A DNA stretch of 64,000 nt from Wolfiporia cocos (Eukaryota > Basidiomycota > Agaricomycetes > Polyporales > Phaeolaceae). The stretch spans positions 310,001-374,000 of the forward strand of contig JACCLO010000008.1 of NCBI GenBank assembly GCA_029448655.1, given 5' to 3'. This document shows, in pieces, positions 54,843 to 64,000 of the stretch; within the stretch, counting starts at the first letter, position 1, and every line of letters begins with the position of its first letter. The position numbers and the translations under genes are program-made. The notes beneath the pieces are model-generated. The model ran no database searches, had not been told where the DNA came from, and worked only from the letters and a program-made list of their open reading frames with translations.

Positions 54843-56535
54843 TGACACGGAAACCCACTGGTTACGTGACTACCCGCAAAGTGGGGGAAACCCTCCCTCC
54901 TATCCCTATCCTCCAAGGAGAACAGGACGTCTCTTGTGGACGTACTGCCGTTGCCCTTCCCTTGTGTTTCAGGGGCTGGTCGGGACGCACCGAACCGCTG
55001 GCGGATGAGGAGGACTGGCCGCTCCTTAGGCACCCAGGCTAGCAGTCATGTCACAGATTTATCTGGGGCTTACAGCATTTTTCCTATGATTATAGCAATT
55101 TATCCGGGACTTATACGTCTAACTACCAGTTATCTACGGGTTAACTCCCATTGCCACCACGACAAGCTCTTAACTGGGCTTATCAACCACATGACTAGCT
55201 TACGTAACGCTACGGTACAACCACGTCCAATAGCAACACTACAGCATACGTCATAGGTCTCGCCCGTCAGAGCAAGACCAGCCATGTCATAGATCCTAGA
55301 TCATAATGATAGGCCGAGCGCGGCACGCTCGCATAATAATGTCCACACGTACAAACAGTGCCTCGCGGCCTTGTACTATTGGGTCGGCCTTCCCGGCTTC
55401 CCACCGCCATAAGATCCTCGATCACAATGGCACCTCAGGCGCGCCACGCCTTCGCATAATAATGGCAACACGACCATACAGCACTATAATAGCATCAAGG
55501 CTATATCGCTATAGGTCACGGCCTTCTCGGCCTCCCACGGACTCGGTATTCTCCAAGTCCTGGGCTTCTGCCATCACGGCGTTGCCCAAACACCGGACCT
55601 CGCCTCACGGCTAAGTCCAACACATGCCCCGGTAACCATCCGGACCGGGCTGTAACACATGCCACGGTACTTCCCGTCCAATGGCATAACGACCTCGGCG
55701 CCTCGCCTTGGTCATCCAACGAAGCACGGCCAATCGCCATTATACCGCAAGGTATCCGGCAACCGGCTTCCCATATACCCGGGCTGCGCCCGCGTTATCA
55801 CAACAATTAAGACATAATCCCTCTCATACGATTGGTTCGGCCATTAGGGTCTTGCCACGGCCATTCTATGTAGAGTCTATAAACAGTAGATAAGATAAGC
55901 TTCGCCACTTGGCAAAGCCACATAACCCGGAAAGGCAACAGCTAATTAGTAGCACGCGACCTTCCCATAAACATGTATATAACTAGGGGCTTGACGCCCT
56001 ATAACTCTAGTTCTATTATTCTCGGCTTGCGCCGTAGAATAACTCTCACCATCCTGCTGCGCTGGTATTGCCTCCTCTCTAAGTCGCCTTATCTCAATAA
56101 TATAGGCACTTGGTGAGTCCCACAGGCGTACTGTGTCAAGTCAAAGAGAGAGAGTGTGTGTCGACACTAAGGCAGGCGCACACCAGAGAGGAGAAGATTC
56201 CCAGGGGACTTGCCCCAAGGTCGAGAAGAGTAGTTCTGAGGTGTAAGCCTCAGAACGGCGTAGTATATATACATGAGGATCAGTAACTACCGCCGCACAA
56301 GACCTGCCCTAATGGCGTGGTCTGTGCGCGCGTTGTGACCGTAACCCCTAACTACGTTACGCTGTGACTACTCCCAACGTCACGTGACCTGTAGAGATAA
56401 GATAGTGAAGGAATTATCTACCTACGCACGTGCGGTTCCACTTGAGCGGCTAAGTAATATATTGTAGCGAATATCTGTGGAATAAAGGTGAATAAATCAT
56501 CAGGGGACCCCTTTATTCCGGGATTTCTTGTGACA
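54843..56535 (-). repeat. Solo LTR, family A, with nested LTR K, in E6 integrase
   Basis: TGACACGGAAACC...TTTCTTGTGACA, perfect duplications CATGC (54838-54842; 56536-56540). Net about 598 bp. Confidence 0.93.
55049..56138 (+). repeat. Solo LTR, family K, copy 3 (1,090 bp)
   Basis: TGTCACAGATTTATC...GTACTGTGTCA, perfect duplications AGTCA (55044-55048; 56139-56143). Contains a diverged tandem pair, about 55288-55407 and 55408-55540, sharing GATCCT, TCGCATAATAATG and CGGCCTTC. Confidence 0.94.
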
Positions 56536-57736
56536 CATGCCAACGTATGAAGAACCACCCGCAGAAACCGTACGGCCCCCTGCAACCCTTACTGGTGCCG
56601 TCAAGCCCGTGGGAAGTGGTGACAATAGACCTGATTACTCAGCTACCCCCATCAGGAATGCATGACACGATCATGGCCGTAGTGGATCGGTTGACCAAAA
56701 GAGCAAGGTTTTTCCCAATAGAAAATACCTTCTCAATAAAGACCTAGCTACGATACTCTATCAAAAGGTATACCCCTTACACGGGTTGCCAAAACAGATA
56801 GTATCGGACAGAGGAACACAATTCGCCTCAAAATTATTTGGTGAATGGTGCACCCTGCTGGGAATTCAAAGGTCGATGACCACTGCGTACCACCCGCAGG
56901 CAGACGGACAAACCGAACGAGTAAATCAAATACTCGAACAGTACCTACGGTGCTATATCAATACGTACCAAAAAGATAACTGGTCAGAGTTCCTGCCAAC
57001 AGCGGAATTCGCGTACAATAATGCAGCCAGCAAAACTACCAAGGAATCTCCGTTCCTGGTAGAATTAGGTCGTCACCCTGTCGCAGGACCAAGCAGTTTC
57101 GAACCAAGTCGGAACAAAGACTTAGTAGAAATTGCGAACACACGGTTCTCTGCACAGGAAAAAGCTAAGGCGGCAATGAAAATTGCAGCCGAAAGATGGT
57201 CCTGGTACTATGACCAAAAGAAGCAAGTCGTCCCCTTCAAAGTGGGTGACAAAGTACTCGTGGACGTGCGAAGTTGGCAAGACACCCAAAGAAGTCTAGC
57301 CCCTCGCTACATCGGCCCATTCCAAATCACGGAAAAATTGGGACCGGTAACATTCAAGGTGTACATGGATGCGCAATATAGGGCTTATCACCCTGTGTTC
57401 CACGCTTCAAAACTGGTCATGTACAAGGAATCAACCATCGAAGGTCAAAAGAGTCATCTTCCTGCGGCTGACAAGCCAACGGAAATGGAAGACCCGGAAG
57501 AATGGGAAGTGGAAGCCATTCTTGACCATCGTAACCGACGCGGCCGGTGGGAATACCTTATCCATTGGAAAGGCACCGGACCGGCGGAAGACACATGGGA
57601 AATCGAGGAACACTTGGCTAACGCTAGGGAGATACTGGACGAGTACAAGGCAAAATATTCAGCCCTTAGTACCGACCCAAATCAACCCCTTCGCCGATCA
57701 ACTAGACTCGGCGGAACACGGCAGACAGTACAGTAG
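56536..57736 (+). pseudogene. E6 integrase core and chromodomain
   Basis: Catalytic Asp in VVTIDLITQLPPSGMHD, a 1-nt deletion near 56738, then second Asp in QIVSDRGTQFASKLFGEW and Glu in QADGQTERVNQILEQYL. The GPFQITEKLGPVTFKVYMD module follows, then a clear chromodomain (EEWEVEAILDHRNRRGRWEY, LIHWKGTGPAEDTWEIEEHL). Chromodomains of this type bind methylated histone H3 and steer integration to heterochromatin. The frame ends at TAG 57734-57736. Confidence 0.92.
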
Positions 57737-58380
57737 CCGTCTTCGACCCTAATTCGCCGGATTGGGATTCGGACACATGTGTCTGGCCCGATGACTGGCC
57801 CCAATATCGAGACGATGTCGACCCAACACAACCGAAAGTGTATTACAAGCGCGACCCCTTTACAGGGCAATGGGTACATTCCGACATTGAGTTCAACGAA
57901 GATTTAGAAATCGAAGTAGGAGTCAATGGCAAACTACCGACCAGGGGAACAACCAATGCAATCGGCTACGATCTGTATGCCGCCCAGGATATCCTGATTA
58001 ATTCATGGAAATCCGCTTCGGTCCCCACAGATATTCGTATCAAAGTTCCATATGGGACATACGGTCGGATAGCGCCAAGGTCTGGACTTGCAAAAAAGGG
58101 CATCGATGTCCTTGCAGGTGTAATAGACCATGACTACCGCGGAGAAGTCTTTGTCATGTTGATGAACCTCACTGGAGACCCGTACCAAGTAAAGAAAGGC
58201 GACAGAATTGCGCAGCTCATCTGCGAAGTAGCAATCACGCCCGAAATACAGGAATCCATGACAAAGGAGAAGTTCGAAAAAGAAATTCGACCTCACCTAC
58301 ATGGAAGTGGGCCCTACAACGAGCAGTTCAACAAGCCGACCACGCGCGGTACACAAGGTTTTGGATCGACAGGACGATAA
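57705..58380 (+). CDS. E6 dUTPase (trimeric type)
   Basis: All five dUTPase motifs are present: AIGYDLYAAQD, YGRIAPRSGLAKKG, AGVIDHDYRGEVFV, KGDRIAQLICE, and the C-terminal RGTQGFGSTGR. The enzyme hydrolyses dUTP to dUMP and pyrophosphate, limiting uracil in the cDNA. The frame is -1 to pol, opens after a TAG at about 57702-57704, overlaps the pol end by about 30 nt and has no ATG before the domain, so it needs a frameshift or is a fusion broken by one indel. No clear slippery heptamer is seen. It lies between integrase and 3' LTR, unlike the E4 dUTPase. Confidence 0.92.
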
Positions 58381-58457
58381 AAGTGGAAAAATCGTAAAGA
58401 CTAGCCCTTCAATGGGCTCTAGCACCATTTCTACTCTCAACGGGGTCGTTGAAATCT

Positions 58458-58470
58458 AAAGGGGGGGTAA
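58458..58470 (+). promoter_or_regulatory. E6 polypurine tract
   Basis: AAAGGGGGGGTAA directly before the 3' LTR; primes plus-strand DNA synthesis. E4 (AGAAGAGGGGGTAC) and element L (CGAGGGGGTAA) have the same G-run followed by TAA or TAC. Confidence 0.85.
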
Positions 58471-59083
58471 TGTCACAAGAATTCTCCTAGTTTCCCTATA
58501 TTTCTTACTATTTTTCCGGCAATTCTACGAATTATCTACGACTTTCTAGACCAATAAGTAGCTTATCTGGTTCATAAGTTAATGGTCACATACGTGCCGA
58601 ATGATGGCCGTGTTATCTCCCGTAACGACGGTCTTATCTTATCACTAGTAGTTACCATCAGTCACATGTCTAGTTCTAGCCAATCGGGCATTCTGTCCGG
58701 AAGCAGTCAGCGTATAAACGTCAGCGGACCGGGCTCTGGTCACGCCCCGTCTTTGTAATGACAAGAGCGCAAAACGCCATTCGTGCGGCCTACGCCGCCT
58801 TTCTATATCCTTGATCGGCATATGTATTTATCACGTATTACTCAGTACTTAGGTACCTGGGGACTTGTACATACGAATACGGACATTAGTATTACCTAAT
58901 AAGACTGTTAGGGGTCTTATTTATCATGTATATATACTAGCCTTGCTGAGCGCTATTGCCAGTTCTATTCATTGCATTCATACTACGAGTTAACCACTCA
59001 ACGTATCCTGCTTAACAACTGCTTATATCTCTTGCCTAACCAGCAACCCCAAGATTATTACAAGTAAGTGTTATCTTGTGTTA
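58471..59083 (+). repeat. 3' LTR of E6 (family C, 613 bp)
   Basis: TGTCACAAGAATTCTCC...TTATCTTGTGTTA. TATA (TGTATATATACT) near 58927. Compared with other C copies two bases are missing in the inverted repeat next to the predicted transcript start. This is the right-hand limit of the repeat-rich zone. Confidence 0.9.
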
Positions 59084-59756
59084 ATGTCGTGGCGCTGCTG
59101 AGCAACATCCAAGGGGAGCAGGGCGCATCCAATGTTGAACACTGTGGCACAGGGGCTTGATGTGGTGGAGCTCGATGTGGACTTTATCGTGGACGTCTTC
59201 TTGGAGCGGAGGCGCTGATGTAGAGTTGGCTTGGGAGCGGTGAGGACCTTGCGCTCGGGGGAGGGAGGGGTCAGTGCACGGGAAGCGCTGGAGGGAATGC
59301 TCACCGTGTTTGCGATCATTGTAGAGCTCGGTGCTAGCTATGGTGTGCGGGGGAGAGAAGTGAGGCAGCCGTAGCGCAATGGGGCTTAAGAATCTGTCAT
59401 TGGCGCGGAGGCAGCACACGCACCCGGCGTGGGGCAGGCGTTGGATGATCATGAGCGAGGAGCCTTGTCCACACCGCTAGAGTGTGGCCTTGGCCCTGGT
59501 GGGTGCTGGAATGAAACGCACGATCGATCTGCGATCCTTACGTAGCCATGCGCACTGTCACAGCTCAGTGGATGCAACGGGCGCAGCAGGACAGAGGAGA
59601 GACGATGCAGCGCGGGCGGCGAATATAGCGCAGTGCAGCCTCGGCCGAGTATTGCAGGCATCAATGATGGGAGTCGCTGAACCCTAACCTGGCAGTCGGG
59701 GCATTCCGACGTGGCCTATAAACGTGACTCGCGTGCGCTGCTTCACATCGATCGCC
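59084..59756. other. Intergenic, upstream of the SKT5-like gene
   Basis: No supported gene; short minus-strand frames (59071-59452, 59449-59664) show no domain. TATAAA at 59717-59722 lies 35 bp before the start codon and is the probable promoter element. Confidence 0.6.
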
Positions 59757-62226
59757 ATGTCTGCCCCGCCCGTCCCGCCGCGTCCGTTCTCGGAGTACGA
59801 CGAGTACCTGGCCCACTACGCGTCCTCGTCCCCGCCGCCCATCGTGCCGCCCCTGCCGCCCGACTTTGACCCGGCCGTGGACACGATCGTCTCGGCGCCG
59901 CACTACGACGATCCGCTCGTCGCCCCGCGCCCGCACAAGGTCCAGCCAGATCTTCCCGCGAACGTGCGTTTCATGTCCATCACCTCATCGCCTCTCACCC
60001 GCCCGCTGTGCAGATGGCCCGCACCCTCGACGAGCAACTCTCCCAGCCCGCCATGGACGACGCCTACTACCGCGGCCGCTCCCCGGCACCCGTCAACCCC
60101 GCCCCCGGCTTCGCCATGCCCCCTCGGTCCCAGAGCCGAGGGCACAGCCCCCTGCCGCCCCCCCAGGGCGCCGAGTGGTCCCCGTGGGCCGTCGTCGCCC
60201 AGCAGGCCCACCAGCGCATGTCCTACCAGCAGCAGCCCCCGCAAAATGGCCACTACGCCCCCCGCCACCAGGACTCCCTGAACGCCTCGTTCGAAAACAT
60301 GTCCATCGCCGACGGGCAGCACCCCGCCCGCGCCGCCTCCGTCTACTCCACCTACGGCCCCCGCGCACCGCCTCCCCAGCAGCCGACGAACACCTCTGCA
60401 CCGCCATCGCTGACCGCCCCGCTTCCCACCATCCCCAGCCTCCTCGCCCAGCTCCCCTCGGTGCAGCAGCCCAGCTTTGATCCCGCCTTCAAGGTCACCT
60501 GGTCCCGCGACGTCCTCGCCCTCGTCGACCGCGCCCAGCAGCTCACCAACCCCGATCCGACCAGCGCCGACTCCCCGACCGGCCCCGTTCACATCGACGA
60601 CCCCGAGCTCCAGCGCCTCGTCGACACCGCCCTGCCCCTCATCCTCCAGATCTCGTCCTCGCAGCAGACCCCCAAGCCCCTCTACGTCGCCGAGGCGCTC
60701 TACCTGCTGGCAACGTGCGAGGCCTCGGGCGCCTACCCCCAGTACGTCCCCCACGACCCACGTTCGTCCTTCCGCCACTGCGAGCAAGCCGCCAAGGCCG
60801 GCTACTACGCCGCCTGGTTCCGCCTCGGCCGCGACTACGAAAACTTCAAGGATGTCGAGCACGCCCGCCAGTGCTTCGAGCGCGGCGTCAAGCGCGCCGT
60901 CGAGAGCTGCATCTACGTGAGTCATCTCCTCCCTCGTGCCTGGCCGAGCCCGCTCACCCGCCAGGCAGCGCATGGGCATGGCCAACCTCATGGGCCAGCT
61001 CGGCCTCCCGCCCAGCCCCGAGGCCGCCCTCCCCCTCCTCCAGCGCGCCGCAACGCTCGCCACCGTCGAGGTCCCCCAGCCCGCGTACGTGTACGGCCTC
61101 CTCCTCCTCAACGAGTTTTCCCACGTGCAGATCCCCGCCCACCTCTTTACGCCGTACGTCCCGAACGGCTCCTCGCCCCAGCTCGAGGCGCGCAAGCACC
61201 TCGAGCGTGCCGCGTACCTCAACTTTGCGCCTGCGCAGTACAAGCTCGGCCACGCGTACGAGTTTGCCCAGCCGCCCTTTCCGTTCGATGCCCTCCTGAG
61301 CGTGCAGTACTACTCCCTCGCCAGCCAGCAGGGCGAGGTCGAGGCCGACATGGCGCTCAGCAAGTGGTTCCTGTGCGGTGCAGAGGGCGCCTTTGAGCGC
61401 GACGAGAATCTCGCCTGGACGTTTGCGGAAAAGGCCGCGCGCAAGGGGCTCCCCAGCGCGGAGTTTGCCATGGGCTACTATGCCGAGGTTGGCGTGGGTG
61501 GCCCGAAGGACCTCGCGGTCGCGACAAAGTGGTACACAAGGGTGCGTGGCGTGCGGATGCCCCCGTGTCACCGTCTGACAGTCACTGCAGGCCGCCGAGC
61601 ACGGCAACAACGACGCCGCGGAGCGTCTCCAGGCCCTCTCGCAGCCGTCGCCCAACGCTCTTTCGCGCGAACAGCACGAGACGCTCGCCGACACGACCAT
61701 CGTTCGCAAGCGTACCCTCGCACGCCAGCGCTCCGATGCCCGTCGCGGCGGCGCTGCAGGCAGGGGTGGTGCGGCAGGCCGCGTCGCCGCCGCTCACGCA
61801 GCAGCGGCCGCCCCAGCAGCTGGATATGCCGACCCACACCATGCACACGGAGGCGCGATCCCGCCCAGCGCGTCCGCGCCGCAGGTGCACGGTCCCCACG
61901 GATCGCCCACTGCCGCACAGTTCCCTGCGAGCGCGTCCACGCCGCACGTCCATCCCGCCCCGGGCCCCGGGCCAGCACCAACGGCGCCGGGCGGCGCCCA
62001 GCGAGCATTCGCAAACGCGCCGCGGTACAGCCTCGTCGACCCCGGCTCCCGAAGTGCAAGCCCCGCGACCCGTCCGACTCCGCAGCGGCAACGGACGAAC
62101 GGGACGATCCACGAGGCAGAAGAGCCCGAACCGCCGGCGCCACCAAAGGTGCGTGGGCCGCAGACGTTCGAGGAGATGGGCATTGCGTCTGGCAAACTGG
62201 AAGAGAAAGAATGCATCATCATGTGA
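59757..62226 (+). CDS. SKT5/Chs4-like chitin synthase activator with Sel1 repeats and CaaX box
   Basis: Exons 59757-59963, 60014-60916, 60969-61541 and 61591-62226; three GT-AG introns of 50, 52 and 49 nt, all in phase 0, give 772 residues. The N-terminus is Pro/Gln-rich (MSAPPVPPRPFSEYDEYLAH). The central part has Sel1-like helical repeats: AEALYLLATCEASGAYP, HCEQAAKAGYYAAWFRLGRD, LPLLQRAATLATVEVP, HLERAAYLNFAPAQYKLGHA, WTFAEKAARKGLPSAEFAMG. The tail is low-complexity and ends in CIIM, a prenylation signal; yeast Chs4 also ends in a CaaX box. Skt5/Chs4 proteins recruit and activate a chitin synthase at the plasma membrane. It is GC-rich, unlike the adjacent repeats. Confidence 0.88.
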
Positions 62227-62598
62227 GCCAATGGGAAGTAGGTTGAGGACCGTCGTGTCTATACCAGGGATCGTATCGATATAGGACTCATCTGCCACGT
62301 CTCTCAGACTGCTGTGCCAGTGCCGCGCTGCTACGTGCGCCACCTGAATCTGCTATTTATTGTAGGCATCCTCGCGCTTGCCCACATCAGCAAAGTACGG
62401 ACATGATCAAACCATAGGGACATGATTGTTCGATAGTACCATACTAATGAAATAGTGCGCTGAGGCACTTTACCCATTATCGCAGATCGCGATCGGCGTT
62501 GCGGAGCTCCTTTGTGCCTTCCGACGTGCATCCGGAGGCCGCGGTCAGGGGAGATCATTGTGTCGCGTTGCATCTCCCCACTGCTGCGCAACGCTTTG
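62227..62598. other. Intergenic region
   Basis: 372 bp between the two host genes, holding the SKT5-like 3' end and the next promoter. No TATA box or repeat stands out. Confidence 0.5.
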
Positions 62599-64000
62599 AT
62601 GGCCTCTCCAACAGGCACCCAGCGTGCTGTGCGCTGGTACCCGCCCGCATATGATATCCGCGTCGAGACCGTGCCGGTCCCTCAGTGAGTCCTGCAGATC
62701 TCGCGCCGGCAATCGCAATCTCGCTCATCCAGCGGCTTAACCGCAGAATCATCGACCCAGATGATGCGATCGTCAAGATCAAGGTTTGCACGGCGGCGAC
62801 ATGCGCGACACTGGCTGACACTTCCGCCTAGCTTGCGGGTCTGTGCGGAAGTGACCTGCATATCTACCGCGGCCATGAAGATGTCGATGGCGAGTGAGTA
62901 GCCCGACGTGTCTTTTGTGTGCCAACAAGTACTGAACCCGTGCAGCCTCACTTGCGGGCACGAACTGATCGGAGAGGTGGTGGCCCTTGGCTCCAGCTTC
63001 CACCCCAACGCCGTTGGCAGGCCAGAGCTCTACTCGACATTGCGAGTAGGCGACAGGGTCGTCTCACCCTTCACTGTGTCGTGTGGAGAATGCCAGTAAG
63101 TGCTCATAGGTTGAGATGGGACGAATATAGATCGTCCTGTGGCGCAGTTTCTGTCGGATCGGTTTCACCTGCCGCTGTATACATTCGTGCTTGTTCGGTA
63201 TCCCGACCTTGCCCGGAGGCCAAGCACAATATGCACGTATTCCCAAGGCGGGCGGCACGCTGTTCAGTCTCAGCGCACTTTCTGCCGCCTCCCTTGCCTC
63301 AGGAAAGCCGGGTATTGCGGATGTAGCAGAGAGCTCCCTGCTGCTTCTTGCAGACATCTTGCCTACGGGCGTCTTTGCAGCGCTACAAGTCCTGCAGCAC
63401 CCAAAGATCTCCCCGCTCCTTGCCCGGACGGCTTATCCGTTCAGTTCGTTCGTTCCTCATGGCGCTGTCTCTGACGCGGTGTCTGCGCCGCTCCAGCGCG
63501 AAGACCGGATTTTGACGATTGCGGTTGTCGGATTGGGACCTGTCGGAGTGGTGAGTATCCGCATCATTCTTTGATGCCAAGCTCTGAGATGGTCGCACAG
63601 TGCGCTACCGTTAGCCTCCTGGACATGCTGTCCACTCTGGAGGCAAACGATAACATGGAATTTCGCGTACTCGCTGTTGACCCGAATGAATCGAGGAGAA
63701 GTAAGATGGAAGCCGTCTACGCTGCGATCGATGCCAAAGACAGGGGATCAGGTCCTCTGGTCGTCGCAGATATCCAAGAGGGCAAGAGCATTGCCAATGA
63801 CTGGACAAATGGAGCTGGATGCAATGCGGTCCTGGAGGTATGCATCGCAGCCAATCAATCGGTTTCGTGGATCAACCCTGCGTGCTAGGTTGTCGGAAAC
63901 AACAGCGCACTCACACTGGCATATGACCTCGTGCGGCCGTTCGGATTGATCAGCTCTGTCGGTGTCCACCAAGAGCCCCCAATGCCGTTCACGGGACGCG
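62599..64000 (+). CDS. Zinc-dependent medium-chain dehydrogenase/reductase, 5' part
   Basis: Exons 62599-62684, 62747-62783, 62832-62893, 62946-63095, 63148-63550, 63601-63837 and 63889 to the window end; introns 48-62 nt, all GT-AG, frame kept throughout. N-terminal GroES-like domain: LAGLCGSDLHIYRGHED (catalytic-zinc Cys), TCGHELIGEVVALGS (Glu/His site), and CGECHFCRIGFTCRC, a perfect C-x2-C-x2-C-x7-C structural zinc loop when intron 4 ends at 63147. Then SCLFGIPTLPGGQAQYARIP and the nucleotide-binding GLGPVGV. It oxidises an alcohol or polyol with NAD(P); the substrate cannot be told. The C-terminal part is beyond the edge. Confidence 0.87.

Larger units (their letters stand above)
48817..59083 (+). 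mobile_element. E6: family C gypsy element with 3' dUTPase, 5' end missing
   Basis: Order: ORF0 C-terminal part (48817-49144 and 49770-49856), gag (50015-52252), protease-RT-RNase H (52252-54825), integrase with chromodomain (54826-57736), dUTPase (57705-58380), polypurine tract and 3' LTR (58471-59083). The 5' LTR, leader and ORF0 start are lost behind LTR N. Solo LTRs C and A (with K) are nested inside. Best-preserved coding copy in the window. Confidence 0.92.

Noticed and set aside
59903..61243. 446-residue minus-strand open frame
   Set aside because: Antisense to the SKT5-like exons in very GC-rich DNA; Gly/Val-rich, no domain, and it crosses two introns of the sense gene.
1..64000. CRISPR array, rRNA or bacterial operon
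   Set aside because: No regularly spaced repeats, no rRNA-like sequence, and spliceosomal introns in the host genes.

Overview
The window looks like a stretch of basidiomycete (Agaricomycete-type) nuclear chromosome. About 59 kb are nested Ty3/gypsy (Metaviridae) LTR retrotransposons and their solo LTRs. The last 5 kb hold two ordinary genes with 34-62 nt GT-AG introns: an SKT5/Chs4-like chitin synthase activator ending in a CaaX box, and the 5' part of a zinc-dependent medium-chain dehydrogenase. No rRNA, tRNA or CRISPR array was found.

Layout. (1) 1-16,309, minus strand: three elements stacked in one another. E2 (family E LTR, 9,399-16,309) is interrupted in pol by E0 (family C LTR, 7,138-9,398). 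E0 is interrupted in its first ORF by E1 (family D LTR, 1-7,137), which runs off the left edge. (2) 16,310-31,531: a CpG-poor, ORF-poor old sequence cut up by many solo LTRs (families F, G, H, J, K, M, N, O). (3) 31,532-34,008: E3, plus strand, with a large internal deletion fusing gag to pol. (4) 34,665-48,500: E4, a Gag-dUTPase-protease-RT-RNase H-integrase element with family P LTRs. Its 3' third is inverted, apparently by recombination between two oppositely oriented family L LTRs; one of these belongs to a small TRIM-like element with only 565 bp between its LTRs. (5) 48,817-59,083: E6, plus strand, a family C element with first ORF, Gag, Pol with chromodomain, and a dUTPase at the very 3' end. 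(6) 59,757-64,000: host genes.

How the parts work. Each autonomous element copies itself through Gag particles, an aspartic protease, reverse transcriptase/RNase H and, where visible, a chromodomain integrase. Five elements (E0, E1, E2, E4 and the L element) share a feature of the Tf1/sushi self-priming group: 11 nt located 31-35 bp downstream of the LTR TATA box are complementary (10/11 or 11/11) to the sequence 1-2 nt past the 5' LTR, where a tRNA primer site would normally lie. Most elements also carry an unrecognised extra ORF (called ORF0 here) between the leader and gag. Several hairpins keep their pairing while their sequence changes: at the predicted transcription start, at the U5 end, in the leader, and between ORF0 and gag.

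Nearly every autonomous copy is broken by nonsense changes (often CGA to TGA), 1-nt indels or LTR insertions, so they look inactive. Exact 5-bp target duplications allow the insertion order to be worked out for many insertions. Translations, counts and alignments were made by eye.
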